Shown: positions 14,101 to 24,914 of the stretch, in pieces
Layout of the letters: each line of letters begins with the position of its first letter
Numbering within the stretch: the first letter of the stretch is position 1
Assembly (NCBI GenBank): GCA_022575985.1
Contig: JAKSXM010000156.1
Coordinates: 2,728,001-2,792,000 of the forward strand
Origin: Anagrus nilaparvatae
Taxonomy: Eukaryota > Arthropoda > Insecta > Hymenoptera > Mymaridae
Direction: 5' to 3'
Length of the DNA: 64,000 nt
Notes under the pieces: generated by a model
The model's input: only the letters and a program-made list of their open reading frames with translations
The model's database searches: none
What the model was told of the DNA's origin: nothing
Program-made: the position numbers and the translations under genes

Positions 14101-17100
14101 CGAAGAGCACTGAAAATTTATGGGGGTTATTTTTTAGTTAAAAGGACCTTTGTGCCAAATTGAAAACCTCTAGCACAACTTAAAGCTTTTAGTGTTTTTT
14201 TTTTTGTATTTTGGCCACAACACGAAATCTAGAGTAGGTTTTGTATGTATACTAAACAAGTATATTAAAAAAGTCAATCTTTTAATTGAAAAAAAACGAA
14301 AACTTGTTTTTCGGTACTTTCAATTTCTCACGAGAAAGTCAAATGCAACAGAATTTCCTATAATTTTCTTCCGGTGGCAGAAAACTTGGTCCCAGAAATT
14401 CCTTTGCGTTATTTTTTTTTACCACGGTAATATTCTTTGATAATATTTTATAAAATTAAAATTTTTAATTCTTCGTAGTATATTTAATTAGGCTAAAAAA
14501 AATTTCTTAAACTTATAATAGATAATTGAACGAAAGTTCAATAAATTTAAAATAAAATATTACTTAATTATATTATATGATAAGATAAAAAATTATTTCT
14601 TTAAATATTTAAAAATTTAACATAAAAAATGATTTATAACTAGAAAAGATAACAGTGATTTGATCATTTTTTTACTACTGTAATCAAACTAAGCATAAGG
14701 GGAGTCAAAGTCATTTGGGAAACTTTATTTTATTTCTCTTTCTAGCTTTTTAATCTAAAATATATTTTTATCACTGACTCTCCTTCGGTTATCTCAATAG
14801 TCTATATATTTTAGCAAAAATAAAATTAGTGGGCATATTAAGTATACGCCTCAAATAGGGGTGTGCGGTTACCCGACCCGACTTTCGGGTAACCGCGCAT
14901 CCCTAACTTCTTGCCTTGTAACTTATATTTTTTAAAATAAATTAAATTAAAAAAAAGTATTTTTTATAATAAATTTTATACTTTAAAAAATTTTTTGTAA
15001 AACAATGTAATACTACTACTAATAAAATTTATGTAATATATCTAATTATTTAAATATTTACTTTTTTCAAATGTAAATATAAAATAAATTATATTATTAA
15101 ATCGCGATAAAAATACTTTTATTAATTATTTAATTACGACAATATACTATATCATTATTTTTATCATTTTATCAGTTAATTTTTATTACCATATTTTTCT
15201 GAATGCCCCGGCTTAATTATATTTATATTACCAAATAAATAAAAGTTCCGGAAAAATTAATTACAATAAATATTCAGATATATGAAACTTACCCATATTA
15301 ATAATAATGAGGGTTTATAGCGCATAAAAAAGGCTAAGGACTATTTTTTCACCATGCAGAGCTACCTTGCAATTTAACGTGAAAAAAATATCCAACTCTC
15401 CGATTCGGAGACTCCGAATCCCTTATTTTAACTGAATATTTCTAAATAACCAAATAATTTTGGTGATACAAAATTTTATAAATTTATATTAGTTATTTTA
15501 TTCTGCTGGCTATGATAGAATATTATAATACTTATCAAAATTATGACGGATAAATTGTGATAAAAAGCCAAATTATCAAAGATTTTTTTATTAAAACTAT
15601 TCTTTATAATAGGCTTATTACGTAAATTTAAAAGTTTTAATTTCTGATTAAAAAAATATTAATCTAATTCTATATCTATATGTCGAAATCGCTTTCTTGA
15701 ATTTCGTCACTTTATAAAAATACTAGGCTTTTTATGAAGTGACGATGCCGGATTAGGCAAAATTACCTTAAAAATACAAAAAAACCTACTAGGCGTTTTA
15801 TATTTTGAAAATTTATCTATACATTTTTTTATTGTACATTAAAAACAAATTTTGCATAATGTAATTACTTTGCATCATGTAATAATTTTTGTTGTTGATA
15901 TAATTAAATTTATTACAATTTTTACAACAATTACAACAATTACAAATAAATAAAATGAAGCTTACATTAGTATTAAAAGAGCCGCTGAAAACATGTTACA
16001 AAACAGTAATAAAAATGTTGGTCAATTAATATAGGAGAAACGGTTTTGATGTCTGAACCTAAGGTTGATCGCGAATCACTAGATGCCCATAATATCGTAG
16101 GAAAAGTGGTAGATTTTCGGAAGGATTTTTATCAAATTTTAACAACCGTTTGTACCTGAAATAATTGGTATTTATGAAATGAAATGCAGCCAACAGAAAT
16201 CGAAATAAATGAGCTTCTTCAGAAAGAAGGTATTTCTTTATGAGAAGCATCTTCAAACATTTTAATATTCAGTGGAGAGGGTGTTAGCTAATGCAATTGC
16301 GCAGCTTTAAAAAACAAATCTAAAACCTTAAAATGCTCATGTTTTAGAAACAAATTTTTGTGCAATTCACGATGCCATTGCAAATCATTATGCTTAATTA
16401 CAATACTATTATGCAAAATTTATTTTTAATGTACAATAAAAAGATGTCTGAAATATTTGAGATTGAATCAGGTTTAAAATAAAAAGCTCTAAAACGCCTA
16501 GTACTTTTGTATCTTTTTAATACTCTTAAAATTTTTATGATAATTATAATCTAAAATGTAGAATGTCGAATCGGAATCGTCACTTCATAAATAGCCTAGT
16601 CTTTTTATAAAGTGGCGAAATTTAAGAAAACGACTGCGACATATAGATATTACAAGTAAATTATACAGTTTATAATATAATTAAAAAAAAATAATAAAAT
16701 TAAAAAAATAAAATCAAAAATTTTACAATTTTTCCGAAAAAAAAAATTACTTTTTTGGCTAATTAATTTTTATATTTTCAACAAATTATATTTATAAGAT
16801 TTTCCTAAATTATTATCAAAAATTTCTCAATAAAAAAAATTTGATTTTTATTAGTGAAAATTACATTTTTTTTTAAAATTATTTATTTGCATAAATTTTT
16901 TGTTAAAATTAATAATATTTTGCATGATTAAAAAATTATTCATATGCAATAAAATCTTAATTATTTGTGCAATTAAAATATTTTAACATAATATAATAAT
17001 TTTTCAAACATTTTTCTTTGTTTTAAGATTTATAATAAATAATTCAAAATATCAATTAATTTTTTTTTTAATTATTATTTCAGAGTTTAGGAAATCACGA

Positions 17101-20100
17101 ATTCGATGATGGTGTTGACGGATTAATACCATTTATAAACAAAATTAATTTTCCAATAGTGACAGCAAATTTAAATTTAGATAAAGAACCAGGTTTAAAA
17201 GCAACAAAATTACAAAATTATACGATTCTTGAAGCAAATGGACGTAAAATTGGTGTTATTGGTTATTTAACACCGGATACTAAATTTTTAGCCAGTACAC
17301 GTGAAGTTGTATTTATGGACGAAGTTGAAACAATAAGGGAAGTTTCAAAAAAACTTAAACAAGATGGAATTGACATTATCATTGCTCTTGGACATTCAGG
17401 TTTTGACATGGACAAAAAAATTGCTGCCGAAGTTGAAGACGTTGATCTAGTTATTGGAGGTCATACGAATACTTTTCTTTATACTGGTGAAAAACCTGAC
17501 AGAGAAGAACCAGAAGGTTTATATCCTGTTGAAATAATTCAGCCAAAAACAAAGAGGAAAGTTTACGTCGTCCAAGCTTATGCTTACACAAAATATTTAG
17601 GAAATCTTACCTTGACGTTTGATCGTGATGGTGAAATAATTGAAATAATTGGTAATCCAATTTTAGTTGACAGTAGCATTCCTCAAGCTGAAGATGTTTT
17701 ACAGGAAGTAGAAAAATATGCTGTTGTTGTTAGACAAAAATATGGTACCGTTATTGGGAAAACCAGAGTTTTACTTTCAGGAGAAGGAAAAATATGCCGT
17801 ATCGAAGAATGTAATTTTGGTAATTTGGCTGCAGACGCTATGATCGATTACGTAAGATTAATATTATTAATATTTATTTGCATAATTATTTAATATTTTT
17901 TTCTACGTAAGCATTGTTGTTTTTTCATTACAGAATGTTCTTCATTATTTCAATCGAACAGGATGGACTGACGCACCAGTAGCTTTATTAAACGGTGGAG
18001 GAATAAGATCTTCTATAGAAAGATCGAATAACGATAAGGTAAATGATTAGCATAATTTATTAATATATCAATAAAATTTTAATTTCATATTCATTTAATT
18101 AATTATATTGTTTTCTGTTTTTATACAAAAGATTACGTTAGCGGATATGGTAGCGGCATTCCCATTTTCGTCACAATTATATGAACTTGTAGTAAGTGGC
18201 GAAACTTTATTACAAGTTATGGAGCATAGTATATATGACCGTAAATCATTAGATTCTACAGAACATGGTGGAGGTTTTCTTCAAGTATCTGGTATTAAGG
18301 TAAATAATTATTTTTTTAGGAATTTCGGGAAAATTTTTGGGAAGTTTTTACTGAAATGTAAATTTTCTACAAAATTTTAAAAATAAGTTTTCTGGTCAGC
18401 TGACAGAAGGCACAAGCCATGTTTTCTCACCACTGATGCAGAAAAATTTTATGCATCCCTTGTCCATATAAATAAAGAATCCCTCATATCGCAATTTATC
18501 AGCCTCGGCCTCACCTCGGAAGATAATTTAAGTGCGATTTGGTCCATTCTTTACTTTTCTGGACACGAGCCCTAAATAGTATATTTTTATCCTAGGCCGA
18601 AAAATTAAAGAATGGCCCAGGTCGTATTTAAATTGCAATTCGTGTCGTAGTCGAGATCAAACTGCGATCTAGGACATTATTTTTTAACGACCGAGGGCAA
18701 ATATGATTTTTCTTCGTCAGTGGCAAGAAAAAGCGTTTTTTCGAATCACGTCGTGGACAGAAAATACGTGCTTTCTGGCCACTGACAGGAAAAATTCTAT
18801 TTTTCATTATACGTATAACAATGAAATATTTTTTTTATTCTTAGACAATCATTGTTTTCGCTTTTAATGAAAAACTATATGTGATGAACAATGGGGAAAA
18901 ATATAAAGTTTTCTTGTCAGCAGTCAGAAAGCACTTAATTCCCAGCCGGTTTGAGTCCGGAGAAATGTATTTTCTCCTCGATTTTCTCGCTACTGACAAG
19001 GAAAAAAAATCGTAAATGAACTTTTTTTATGAAAAAGGAATGCCCCAAGTCACAAATTCACTTACAATTTGGGCCATATTTTACTTTTCTAGACCCATGC
19101 TCATAATATACTATTATTTAATTTTGGATTTATTTGTAAATTATTACAGGTTACTTATGATACTTCAAGAGAAAAATTATCCAGAGTTGTTGATTTAAAA
19201 ATACGATGTGGTTACTGTGATATTCCTGAATACAAAGATTTCAAAATTAGTAATAATTATACAATATTAATTCCTGATTATATGTATAATGGTGGCGACG
19301 GCTATTACATGTTCAAAGGATTAGCATATAAGAATTTAAGTAAGTTTATTTAATTAACTTAAATATAATTCAAAATTAATTTAATTAGACGAATGGTAAA
19401 ACAATTTATAATCAAAAAAATCTTTATTTCAGTTTTCCATATTTAATGGTTTTTGAAAGAAATTTTTTTTTTTATAGTAAATTTTTACAAAAGATTGAAT
19501 TATTAATAGTAGATTACTGAATTAAAATTTTTTGTTTTCTATTCAACTTTATAATTTTTTGGAGATCATAATTATAATATAGTAATTAATTTTTAAAATT
19601 AGTAAAGTCACTTGGGTTGCAGTTAAGAAAGCTCCTTTCTCAATAGTAGTTTCATTCCTCTCAAAGAAAATTCTACGCAGATGATAGGTTGCTTTGTTCG
19701 GAATTTCAAGCAATTCAAAGATTTTGGTTGAATTTTTAAGCAAATACTTGATATTTTAAGCAAAGTGCTTGAACTGCTTGAAACTTTTAAGATACTCTCC
19801 TAATTTTTATTAGCTTACTTTGACCGCATAATAGCACCAAAAAAAAATTTTTTTTTTACATTTTCGACTTGAATATTTTATTCATAACCATCAATGCAAC
19901 TCTTAAAATTTTAAATTTCAAGCAAAGCAAACGAACCATGTATCCCAATGACTGAAAAAATTTTGTTTGATTACATAACGGTAACACTGGGTGAAAGAAC
20001 ACCCCATTACTTTTACAAAAACTTTACATTACTATCATCTGAATTTTTCCATTTACAAAAAAGGGCTGAAAATAACGTTAAATTAAAAAAAAAAATTATA

Positions 20101-20320
20101 ATTCTTTTTTTCAGATGTAACAGTAGAAAAAGTAGTTCAATTATATATTAATAGAACTACACCAGTTTATCCAGAAGTAGAAGGCAGAATAACTGTATTG
20201 GATGGAAGCATTGCCGGAAATAGAAATTCTGAAAATAGTGCCAATAGTTTTAATATTTCTTGGATTATTAATGCAATATGTGTAACTATCATAGCTCTAT
20301 TTCGACACAGGTTTTACTAA
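5137..20320 (+). CDS. Membrane-anchored 5'-nucleotidase (CD73/apyrase family)
   Basis: Ecto-5'-nucleotidase-type metallophosphoesterase that would hydrolyse extracellular nucleotides such as AMP to nucleosides. Seven coding exons read in phase: 5137-5252, 5318-5555, 17084-17851, 17934-18038, 18132-18299, 19150-19339 and 20115-20320, giving about 596 residues, close to vertebrate CD73. Residues 1-17 are a hydrophobic signal peptide ending before APLSNND. Metal-site motifs are visible in order: HTNDMHAR, NAGDTYQGS, SLGNHEFDDG, GHSGFDMD and GGHTNTFLYTG; LNGGGIRSS belongs to the C-terminal substrate domain. The C terminus has an N/S-rich spacer, a hydrophobic stretch and a short basic end (RHRFY), typical of GPI-anchor signals, so it is probably a surface enzyme. 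The second intron is 11.5 kb and full of mobile-element debris. A salivary or venom apyrase paralogue is possible, but the GPI-like tail argues against a purely secreted form. Confidence 0.93.
6486..6896. repeat. Small TIR element around a 'ccagtac' palindrome
   Basis: The left end reads AAGGTATCAGTACATGAATG and the right end, reverse complemented, reads AAGGTGCTCGTACCAGTACATG, so the two share an imperfect terminal inverted repeat. The internal phrase CCAGTACCCGAACGATCGTT recurs with one change at about 63370-63390, showing a dispersed family. No open frame is present. Superfamily unknown. Confidence 0.5.
6998..7828. mobile_element. Pogo/Tigger-like MITE
   Basis: The ends are CAGTAGGCGTTCACTAATCC and, reverse complemented, CAGTAGGTGCTCGTTAGTCC. 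Each is flanked by TA. Terminal CAGT-A-G-x-x-G-T-TC-x-TAATCC repeats with TA duplications are characteristic of pogo/Tigger elements of the Tc1/mariner superfamily. The 831 bp body has no transposase frame, so it is a non-autonomous derivative. A second, inner inverted pair (ATGCGGGTTG near 7358 and CAACCCGCAT near 7772) may mark an element nested inside it. Confidence 0.7.
9283..9706. mobile_element. AT-rich MITE, CACTGTAAAAAGT family
   Basis: Ends CACTGTAAAAAGTGACTTT and its near reverse complement AGTTACTTTTTACAGTG are flanked by TA on both sides. The interior is built of degenerate 'ttcgaaaaatttgtaaat' units that pair with one another, so the element is almost entirely self-complementary. 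The TA duplication suggests a Tc1/mariner origin. A partial copy with the same right end lies at 13676-13917. Confidence 0.65.
9751..10028. mobile_element. Short MITE with about 35 bp TIRs
   Basis: The left end AGATCTGCCACACTGCAAAA and the right end TTTTGCAGTGTGGCAGGTCT are inverted copies, extending inward through 'tgaaatgaaaataaaa' and its mirror. The 278 bp body has no coding potential. Target duplication is not clear by eye. Confidence 0.6.
10954..11942 (+). mobile_element. TIR element with cysteine-rich ORF remnant, copy 1
   Basis: The terminal repeats begin GTATATGTCGCAGGCGTTTT and extend inward for roughly 270 bases on both sides, including a GCCTAGGC palindrome and 'aatccggcctcgtcactt'. 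Between them, at 11344-11619, lies an open frame of 91 codons ending in a cysteine-rich motif (KCSCFKNKLLCNSRYHG). That C-x-C-F-K-N-x-x-x-C-N-S-x-C/Y-H pattern is one I know from the C-terminal tail of integrase-like proteins encoded by insect mobile elements. I infer this is an internally deleted element that kept only the tail of its integrase or transposase. A second, more decayed copy is at 15672-16650. Confidence 0.65.
11344..11619 (+). pseudogene. C-terminal remnant of element-encoded protein
   Basis: Open frame of 91 codons lying centrally between the two long arms of the TIR element at 10954-11942. It starts inside the element at a methionine that need not be the original start. The last 30 residues hold five cysteines arranged KCSCFKNKLLCNSRYHG plus a final TCANK, a zinc-binding-like tail seen on integrase-type proteins of insect transposons. 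Nothing resembling a DDE catalytic core precedes it. The same frame, broken by stops, is recognisable at about 16130-16400 in the sister copy (QPTEIEIN and related stretches). Whether it is expressed cannot be judged. Confidence 0.5.
13676..13917. repeat. Partial copy of the CACTGTAAAAAGT MITE
   Basis: The right end (AGTTACTTTTTACAGTG followed by TA) and the interior 'ttcgaaaa' units match the element at 9283-9706. The left terminus is missing. It abuts a scrap of family A (TTTTTTGGGTCACTGATCACG, near 13619), so one insertion has probably been interrupted by or joined to another. Confidence 0.55.
15672..16650 (+). mobile_element. TIR element with cysteine-rich ORF remnant, copy 2
   Basis: The ends read ATATCTATATGTCG and CGACATATAGATAT, and the next 100 bases on each side match the arms of the 10954-11942 element (gtcactttataaa, gaagtgacga, ccggattaggca). 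The internal protein-coding remnant seen in copy 1 is present but frameshifted and interrupted, for example by a stop after the GISL-like stretch near 16240. The copy is therefore older or less constrained than copy 1. Confidence 0.6.
18385..18975. repeat. Inverted-repeat rich block in intron 5
   Basis: Lies in the 850 bp intron between 5'-nucleotidase exons 5 and 6. The phrases GGTCAGCTGACAGAAGGCA (near 18394), CTTTTCTGGACACGAGCCC (near 18556), TTTCTGGCCACTGACAGG and TTCTCGCTACTGACAAGGA (near 18980) are imperfect direct and inverted copies of a common 'ctgg-ca-ctgacag' unit. It looks like a degraded fold-back element. No reading frame. Confidence 0.4.
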
Positions 20321-21245
20321 AAATTACGTGATTCAATTTTTTAATATTTAAGTTAATTAATTAAACTTAATAATTTTTGTACAAAAAAAAATATTAATTT
20401 AAAAATAAGCATAAATTTTTATTTAAAAAATAATTAAAAATTATTGAAATCAAAGTTAATCAAAAAATGGACAATTTTTTAGGAAAAATATATTTTCGTA
20501 TATTTTTTGAAAATATTTGATAAAATTAGTAAATATTTAATTTTTAGGGTAATTTGTTGTTTTTGGTGTTTTGCGATAACGCAACATAATTTATTATTAA
20601 AAAATTTTTACTTTGGATGTAAATTTATATTTTTTTATAATAAAAAACTTTTTTGGCATTTTTTTGCATACACGGGTTTTCAAATTCATTACAAAATTTA
20701 TTTTGAAAAATTCTTGTTTTTTATAAAATAACGTTTTGTTAAACAGATTATTTATTCATTAAAGACAATAAAATAATTTATTACATCTTATTCATAAGAC
20801 AGAAGCTGTCATACAATAACTAATTACACGTGACGCATATTTAATTACTAAAAAAAAATTGAATACCTATATTTTAAAAACTAAAATTGAAAAAAAAAAA
20901 ATAATGAGCATTTATAATTGGAATGTTACTATTTCCAAAAAAACAAACTCAAAAAAAAAAATTGTAAATGAATGGTTCCTTTTTGGAGAACCATTTTAAA
21001 AATGAATGTAAAAACGATTTTATTATTACAAATAGAAAAATAAGAAATTCCGCAATTCATCAATGTTTGCATTTAAAAAATGTAAAATTACCATAGAAAC
21101 GATTTTACAAAATATGTAAACGACATAAATCGTTTCAAATATAACAAATTGAAACTAGTAAATTATAAAAACAAAAACTAAACTCTTGTCATTGTTAAAA
21201 AAAAAGTGTTTTAATTTAAAGAATAAAAAAATAGAAATTATAAAA
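20321..21245. other. Spacer between 5'-nucleotidase and OSCP1
   Basis: About 0.9 kb of AT-rich DNA between two genes on the same strand. A likely polyadenylation signal for the upstream gene is CAATAAAAT near 20767. A roughly 100 bp inverted pair is hinted at by 'aaaatgaatgtaaaaacgatttta' near 20998 and 'ccatagaaacgattttacaaaa' near 21091. No gene is seen; the 75-codon open frame at 20507 is extremely biased (F, K, Y) and probably chance. Confidence 0.4.
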
Positions 21246-22731
21246 ATGTCACGTTTTGCAACACCAATTTTGTATCTGAATATGGGTGGTGAGATATTGT
21301 ATGTTTTAAAACATAGATTGCAAGCTCAAAAAATAAGTCCTGATAAATCAGCACAAGGCTAGTAGTAATTTTCTTTTCATACATTGCATGAATTTTTTTG
21401 TACTAATTAATTAATAATTAATTACAGTATTGAATGATGTAAGTCTATCATTGTTATATTGTAAGCAATTGGAAAATATATTTTTAAATAAGTCACCAAT
21501 GAGTATATTTATATTACGTCCAATACTTGAAAGAATAGTATTATGTTCAATAATGAAATTAAGTTTAGATAGTATGGATAAATTATTTGATTTAATTATC
21601 GAAATGGTTAAATTTCAATTAACTGTTGCTACCGGTCCAAGAGAAATAATATTATGTACATTAAATCATATCGATACAATACAAAATTTATCTACATCAC
21701 CTATTATTTCTGAAACAATTAAACTTGCTCATCAATTTATTATTAATGTGAGTAAAATATATCTCTATTATCAAATCGTTGCGTGTTTTTTTGTTTTTTT
21801 TTTAATGTAATTTTTCAAAGTTATTGTTTTATTTAGATAAACACGCAAATGTTAAATGTTCAATTTTAAGTATATATTTATTTTTTTATTTTTTGCGTGA
21901 TGCAAATGTTATAGATGTACGGAAATATGACACACGATGAATTATGGCAAATTAGAAGTATTTGCCTTCAAGAACTACAAAATTACAATGTCAAGGTTTC
22001 GATATTGTTAAAACTTGGCTATCAAAATGATGATGCTACGTTTAATAGACCTTTACAGAATTATAATGAAAATTATGAAGAAAAAAAAGAAATTTTAGGC
22101 AATTTAACTATACGCGAAGTTACTGGCGATGAAAATGTTATTGGCTCACTAGCATTAGTTGGTAATCGAGTCACTATGCTTGGAAAAAATATGTAAATTT
22201 TTATATGTATTTTGAAAGAAAAAAATTATTTTTATAAATTATTATTATTATAAAAATTACAGATTAATGCCAATGCAAGATAAAAATCATCAAGAAATGA
22301 CAAAGTCTAATAATCAAGAAGTTAAAAAATTAAATCAGCAAATAAATAAAGAACGTAGAGCATCAATATCAGCATTAACAGCTACAAGTAATGCAGCACT
22401 GAGACAAGAAATTGAATCATTAGCAACTCAATTAGGGGTTGAAGAATCTATTTCTAAAAGACCATTTAGCTTACATTTATTCTCTTATGAAGACGTAAAA
22501 AGTGATAATCAATCTTCTATCGATAAAGCTGATAATAAAACAAAAGATAATAATGCAAGCGGTGATGATTCAAAAAATAAAAATACTAAGACTGATGTTA
22601 CATTATCACCTTATAACAATGAATATAAAAATAATTTAATTGGTAATATTAACATAGATTTTGCTGAACATGACACTATTAGTCTTGGACAATCTGTCGA
22701 TTTCATGAATTTGTTAGATACAATGAAATAA
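21246..22731 (+). CDS. OSCP1: Organic solute carrier partner 1 (OSCP1)
   Basis: Orthologue of OSCP1, a conserved cytosolic protein first linked to organic solute transport and more recently to cilia; its molecular activity is not settled. Four exons: 21246-21357, 21428-21747, 21915-22192 and 22263-22731, 392 residues in total, near the human length. The N terminus (PILYLNMGGEILYVLKHRLQ) and the SMDKLFDLIIEMVKFQ and TLNHIDTIQ stretches match the family core, and the C terminus ends in the expected DLLD-type acidic-hydrophobic motif (FMNLLDTMK). Exon 1 can only be joined in frame to exon 2 if its donor is AAG-GCTAGT, so intron 1 appears to be a GC-AG intron; the joined residues (QVLND) agree with the family. 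It converges on MECR with 235 bases between stop codons. Confidence 0.92.
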
Positions 22732-22966
22732 GTTTTTATAACTTTTTCATTGTCTCCTATATTCATTCATTCTATCTATTGTAATAATTAATTTTGTGAA
22801 AATATGTGTCAAAAATATATTAATAACTGTTGTAAATTTTTGTATTTCGTTGTAATTGATATAAATTATTGTAGCCAAATTTTATCATACAAATTTTTAA
22901 ATTTATAAAATATATTGATAATAAATATAAATTCATAAATTAAACGTAAAAAAAATTGTTTTTATA

Positions 22967-24362
22967 TTACATACTTGTCATATCTAAAATATATTTGATA
23001 CCCTTTTTACCATCAGGCTTGAGCGTATTTATAACAGCTTCTTGATAATCGCAAAAGGGAATTAATTTATATATTGGAGCAAACAATTTTCTTTCTATGA
23101 AAAGCTTTTCTAATTCTTTAAACATTTTTAATCTTTCTTTTGACTCACTATTCTTTTTCGTCCATGCAGTCATCCAAAATCCTTTAAATGCAATATCCTG
23201 TTTACCCAACAAATGCAAATAAATATTATTGCTATAATTTAAACTACTACTTTAGTTTTTTACCTTAAATATTAAAGAAGATGCTGGAATCGTAAGAGGT
23301 TCTCTAGACATTCCTCCATATGTCACCATAACTCCACCATGATCTAAATGTCTTTGCACCTCTAAAGCATTTTTACCACATACACAATTTAATGCCAACT
23401 TTGGTTTTTTTAATTTTTTACTTTTAAAAATATCAGTTGTTCTTAATTCCTCTTCGGTTAATACCTCAGTGGCTCCTAATTGTATAAGATCTGCCTGATA
23501 TTTTTATAAATTAAAAAAATTACTTTCAATTTCATTTGAACTTCTAGTTCAAGTTATTAAAATAATGCAGTTACAAAATTTTATATTTACCTTTAATTTG
23601 TCAATATCAGACCTTGACCTAACAATATTAACGCTTTTGAGATTCCATGCTTTACATAATTGAATAACTAATTGTCCAACAGCAGAATTCCCACCATTTT
23701 GAATGATGGTATCTTCAGGATTCAATGGGACAAAATCTTTCAACATTCTATAAGCTGTACATGGATTAACAGTGAGCATACTAGCTTCCACTGTACCAAG
23801 TTCTTCAGAAACCTTAAAAAACAAAATAAAAATTAAGCCTGTTTTAAAGTTATAATAATAATAATTATTTATAATCATACTTTTAATAAATCTTTAACAT
23901 CGTGTAGTGATTTAGTTCTCCAGGTACCTAAATTATTTGTATTTGGAATAACTTTATCACCAATTTTGAGTTCTGAGGTTTTTGAACCAACTGCAATTAT
24001 TTCTCCAACACCTTCATTACCTGGTACAGCAGGTAAAGTTGGTTTACTTGGATATTTTCCTTGTATAGTATTTATATCAGCTGGATTTACAGGAGCATAA
24101 AGCCAACGGACAACAGCCTTAATAAAATTAAAATTTATGAATGATTTTTGACTGCAAAAAAATAAAAATAAGTTGTAATTTATACTTGTTTGTCAGCAGG
24201 TTCAGAAACGCAATCTTCAGAAATTTGAAGAACTTCATTTGGTTCCCCATATTGTTTATAATTTAATGACACTGAAACTTTACTGGACATAAATCGGCAA
24301 CTAATATTAAAAGGCCTACGAAAGTGGTTGAGTGCTAAAGTACAAAGTTTTTCAACCTGCAT
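22967..24362 (-). CDS. MECR: Mitochondrial trans-2-enoyl-CoA/ACP reductase (MECR)
   Basis: NADPH-dependent medium-chain dehydrogenase/reductase for the last step of mitochondrial type II fatty-acid synthesis, which supplies lipoate precursor and supports the respiratory chain. Five exons, all joined in phase 0: 24362-24186, 24117-23881, 23812-23591, 23494-23264 and 23197-22967, giving 365 residues, like human MECR. Residues 1-25 form a basic, Ser/Arg-rich mitochondrial targeting sequence. The catalytic-domain stretches RWLYAPVNPADINTIQGKYP and PGNEGVGEI, the cofactor-fold stretch QNGGNSAVGQLVIQLCKAWN, and the VTYGGMSREPLTIP segment are all recognisable. Every intron falls after a complete codon, which is unusual in regularity and would allow exon skipping without a frameshift. 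Confidence 0.95.
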
Positions 24363-24914
24363 TTTCCTTCAAAAAATATATTTCAAAATATAATAAGAAT
24401 AAATTTAAAATGATGTGTTCAATTAAGTATTTTAAATTACCTTGATTTTATATTTTTAATATATTTACAGCATATAGAAAAAAGATTAAACAAATAAATA
24501 AGTGACTAAAACAACTTTGTAAATTTTTAAATTGCAGACGATAAAACTGCAAATTAAAAACAAAAAACACACACGTGATTTTAAACACGTGATATACCCG
24601 CAGTATGGCGCGCAATATTTTTAAAAACAATATTGCCAAAGAAATAGTTTTATAAATTTATTTAATTAAATATAGATATTTGTGATTATTAATTCATACC
24701 AAGCAAATATATAAAGTATTTAATTCATCTTAAATATTGCTAATTAACATTCAAATAAACAAATTTTTTTTAAATTTAAAAAATCGATTTTTTTAATTTA
24801 ATTTACGAACCATAAATAATCGACAAAAATATTTTCAATAAATATTTTATTTTTAATTAATTGTCATTATATTTACAAATAATTATATATAAATACCAAC
24901 TTAATATTAACTAT
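24363..24914. other. Spacer between MECR start and PMS1 stop
   Basis: About 550 bases between two minus-strand genes. It holds a small palindrome CACACACGTGATTTTAAACACGTGAT around 24568-24595, two copies of CACGTGAT that could be E-box-like sites upstream of MECR, and AT-rich sequence that includes the PMS1 3' flank. No gene. Confidence 0.4.

Larger units (their letters stand above)
5556..17083 (+). other. Giant intron 2 of the 5'-nucleotidase gene
   Basis: Intron of 11,528 bases bounded by GTAAG at 5556 and TTTCAG at 17083, both in phase 0. All other introns of this gene are under 0.9 kb. It carries several TIR elements listed separately (about 6486, 6998, 9283, 9751, 10954, 13676 and 15672). 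Between them lies AT-rich sequence without coding signal: 5556-6485, 7829-9282, 11943-13600 and 13918-15671. Small curiosities are a hairpin of GGTTACCC...GGGTAACC near 14869-14896 and two 'ctagtcggcc' phrases near 12939 and 12962. Confidence 0.85.
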
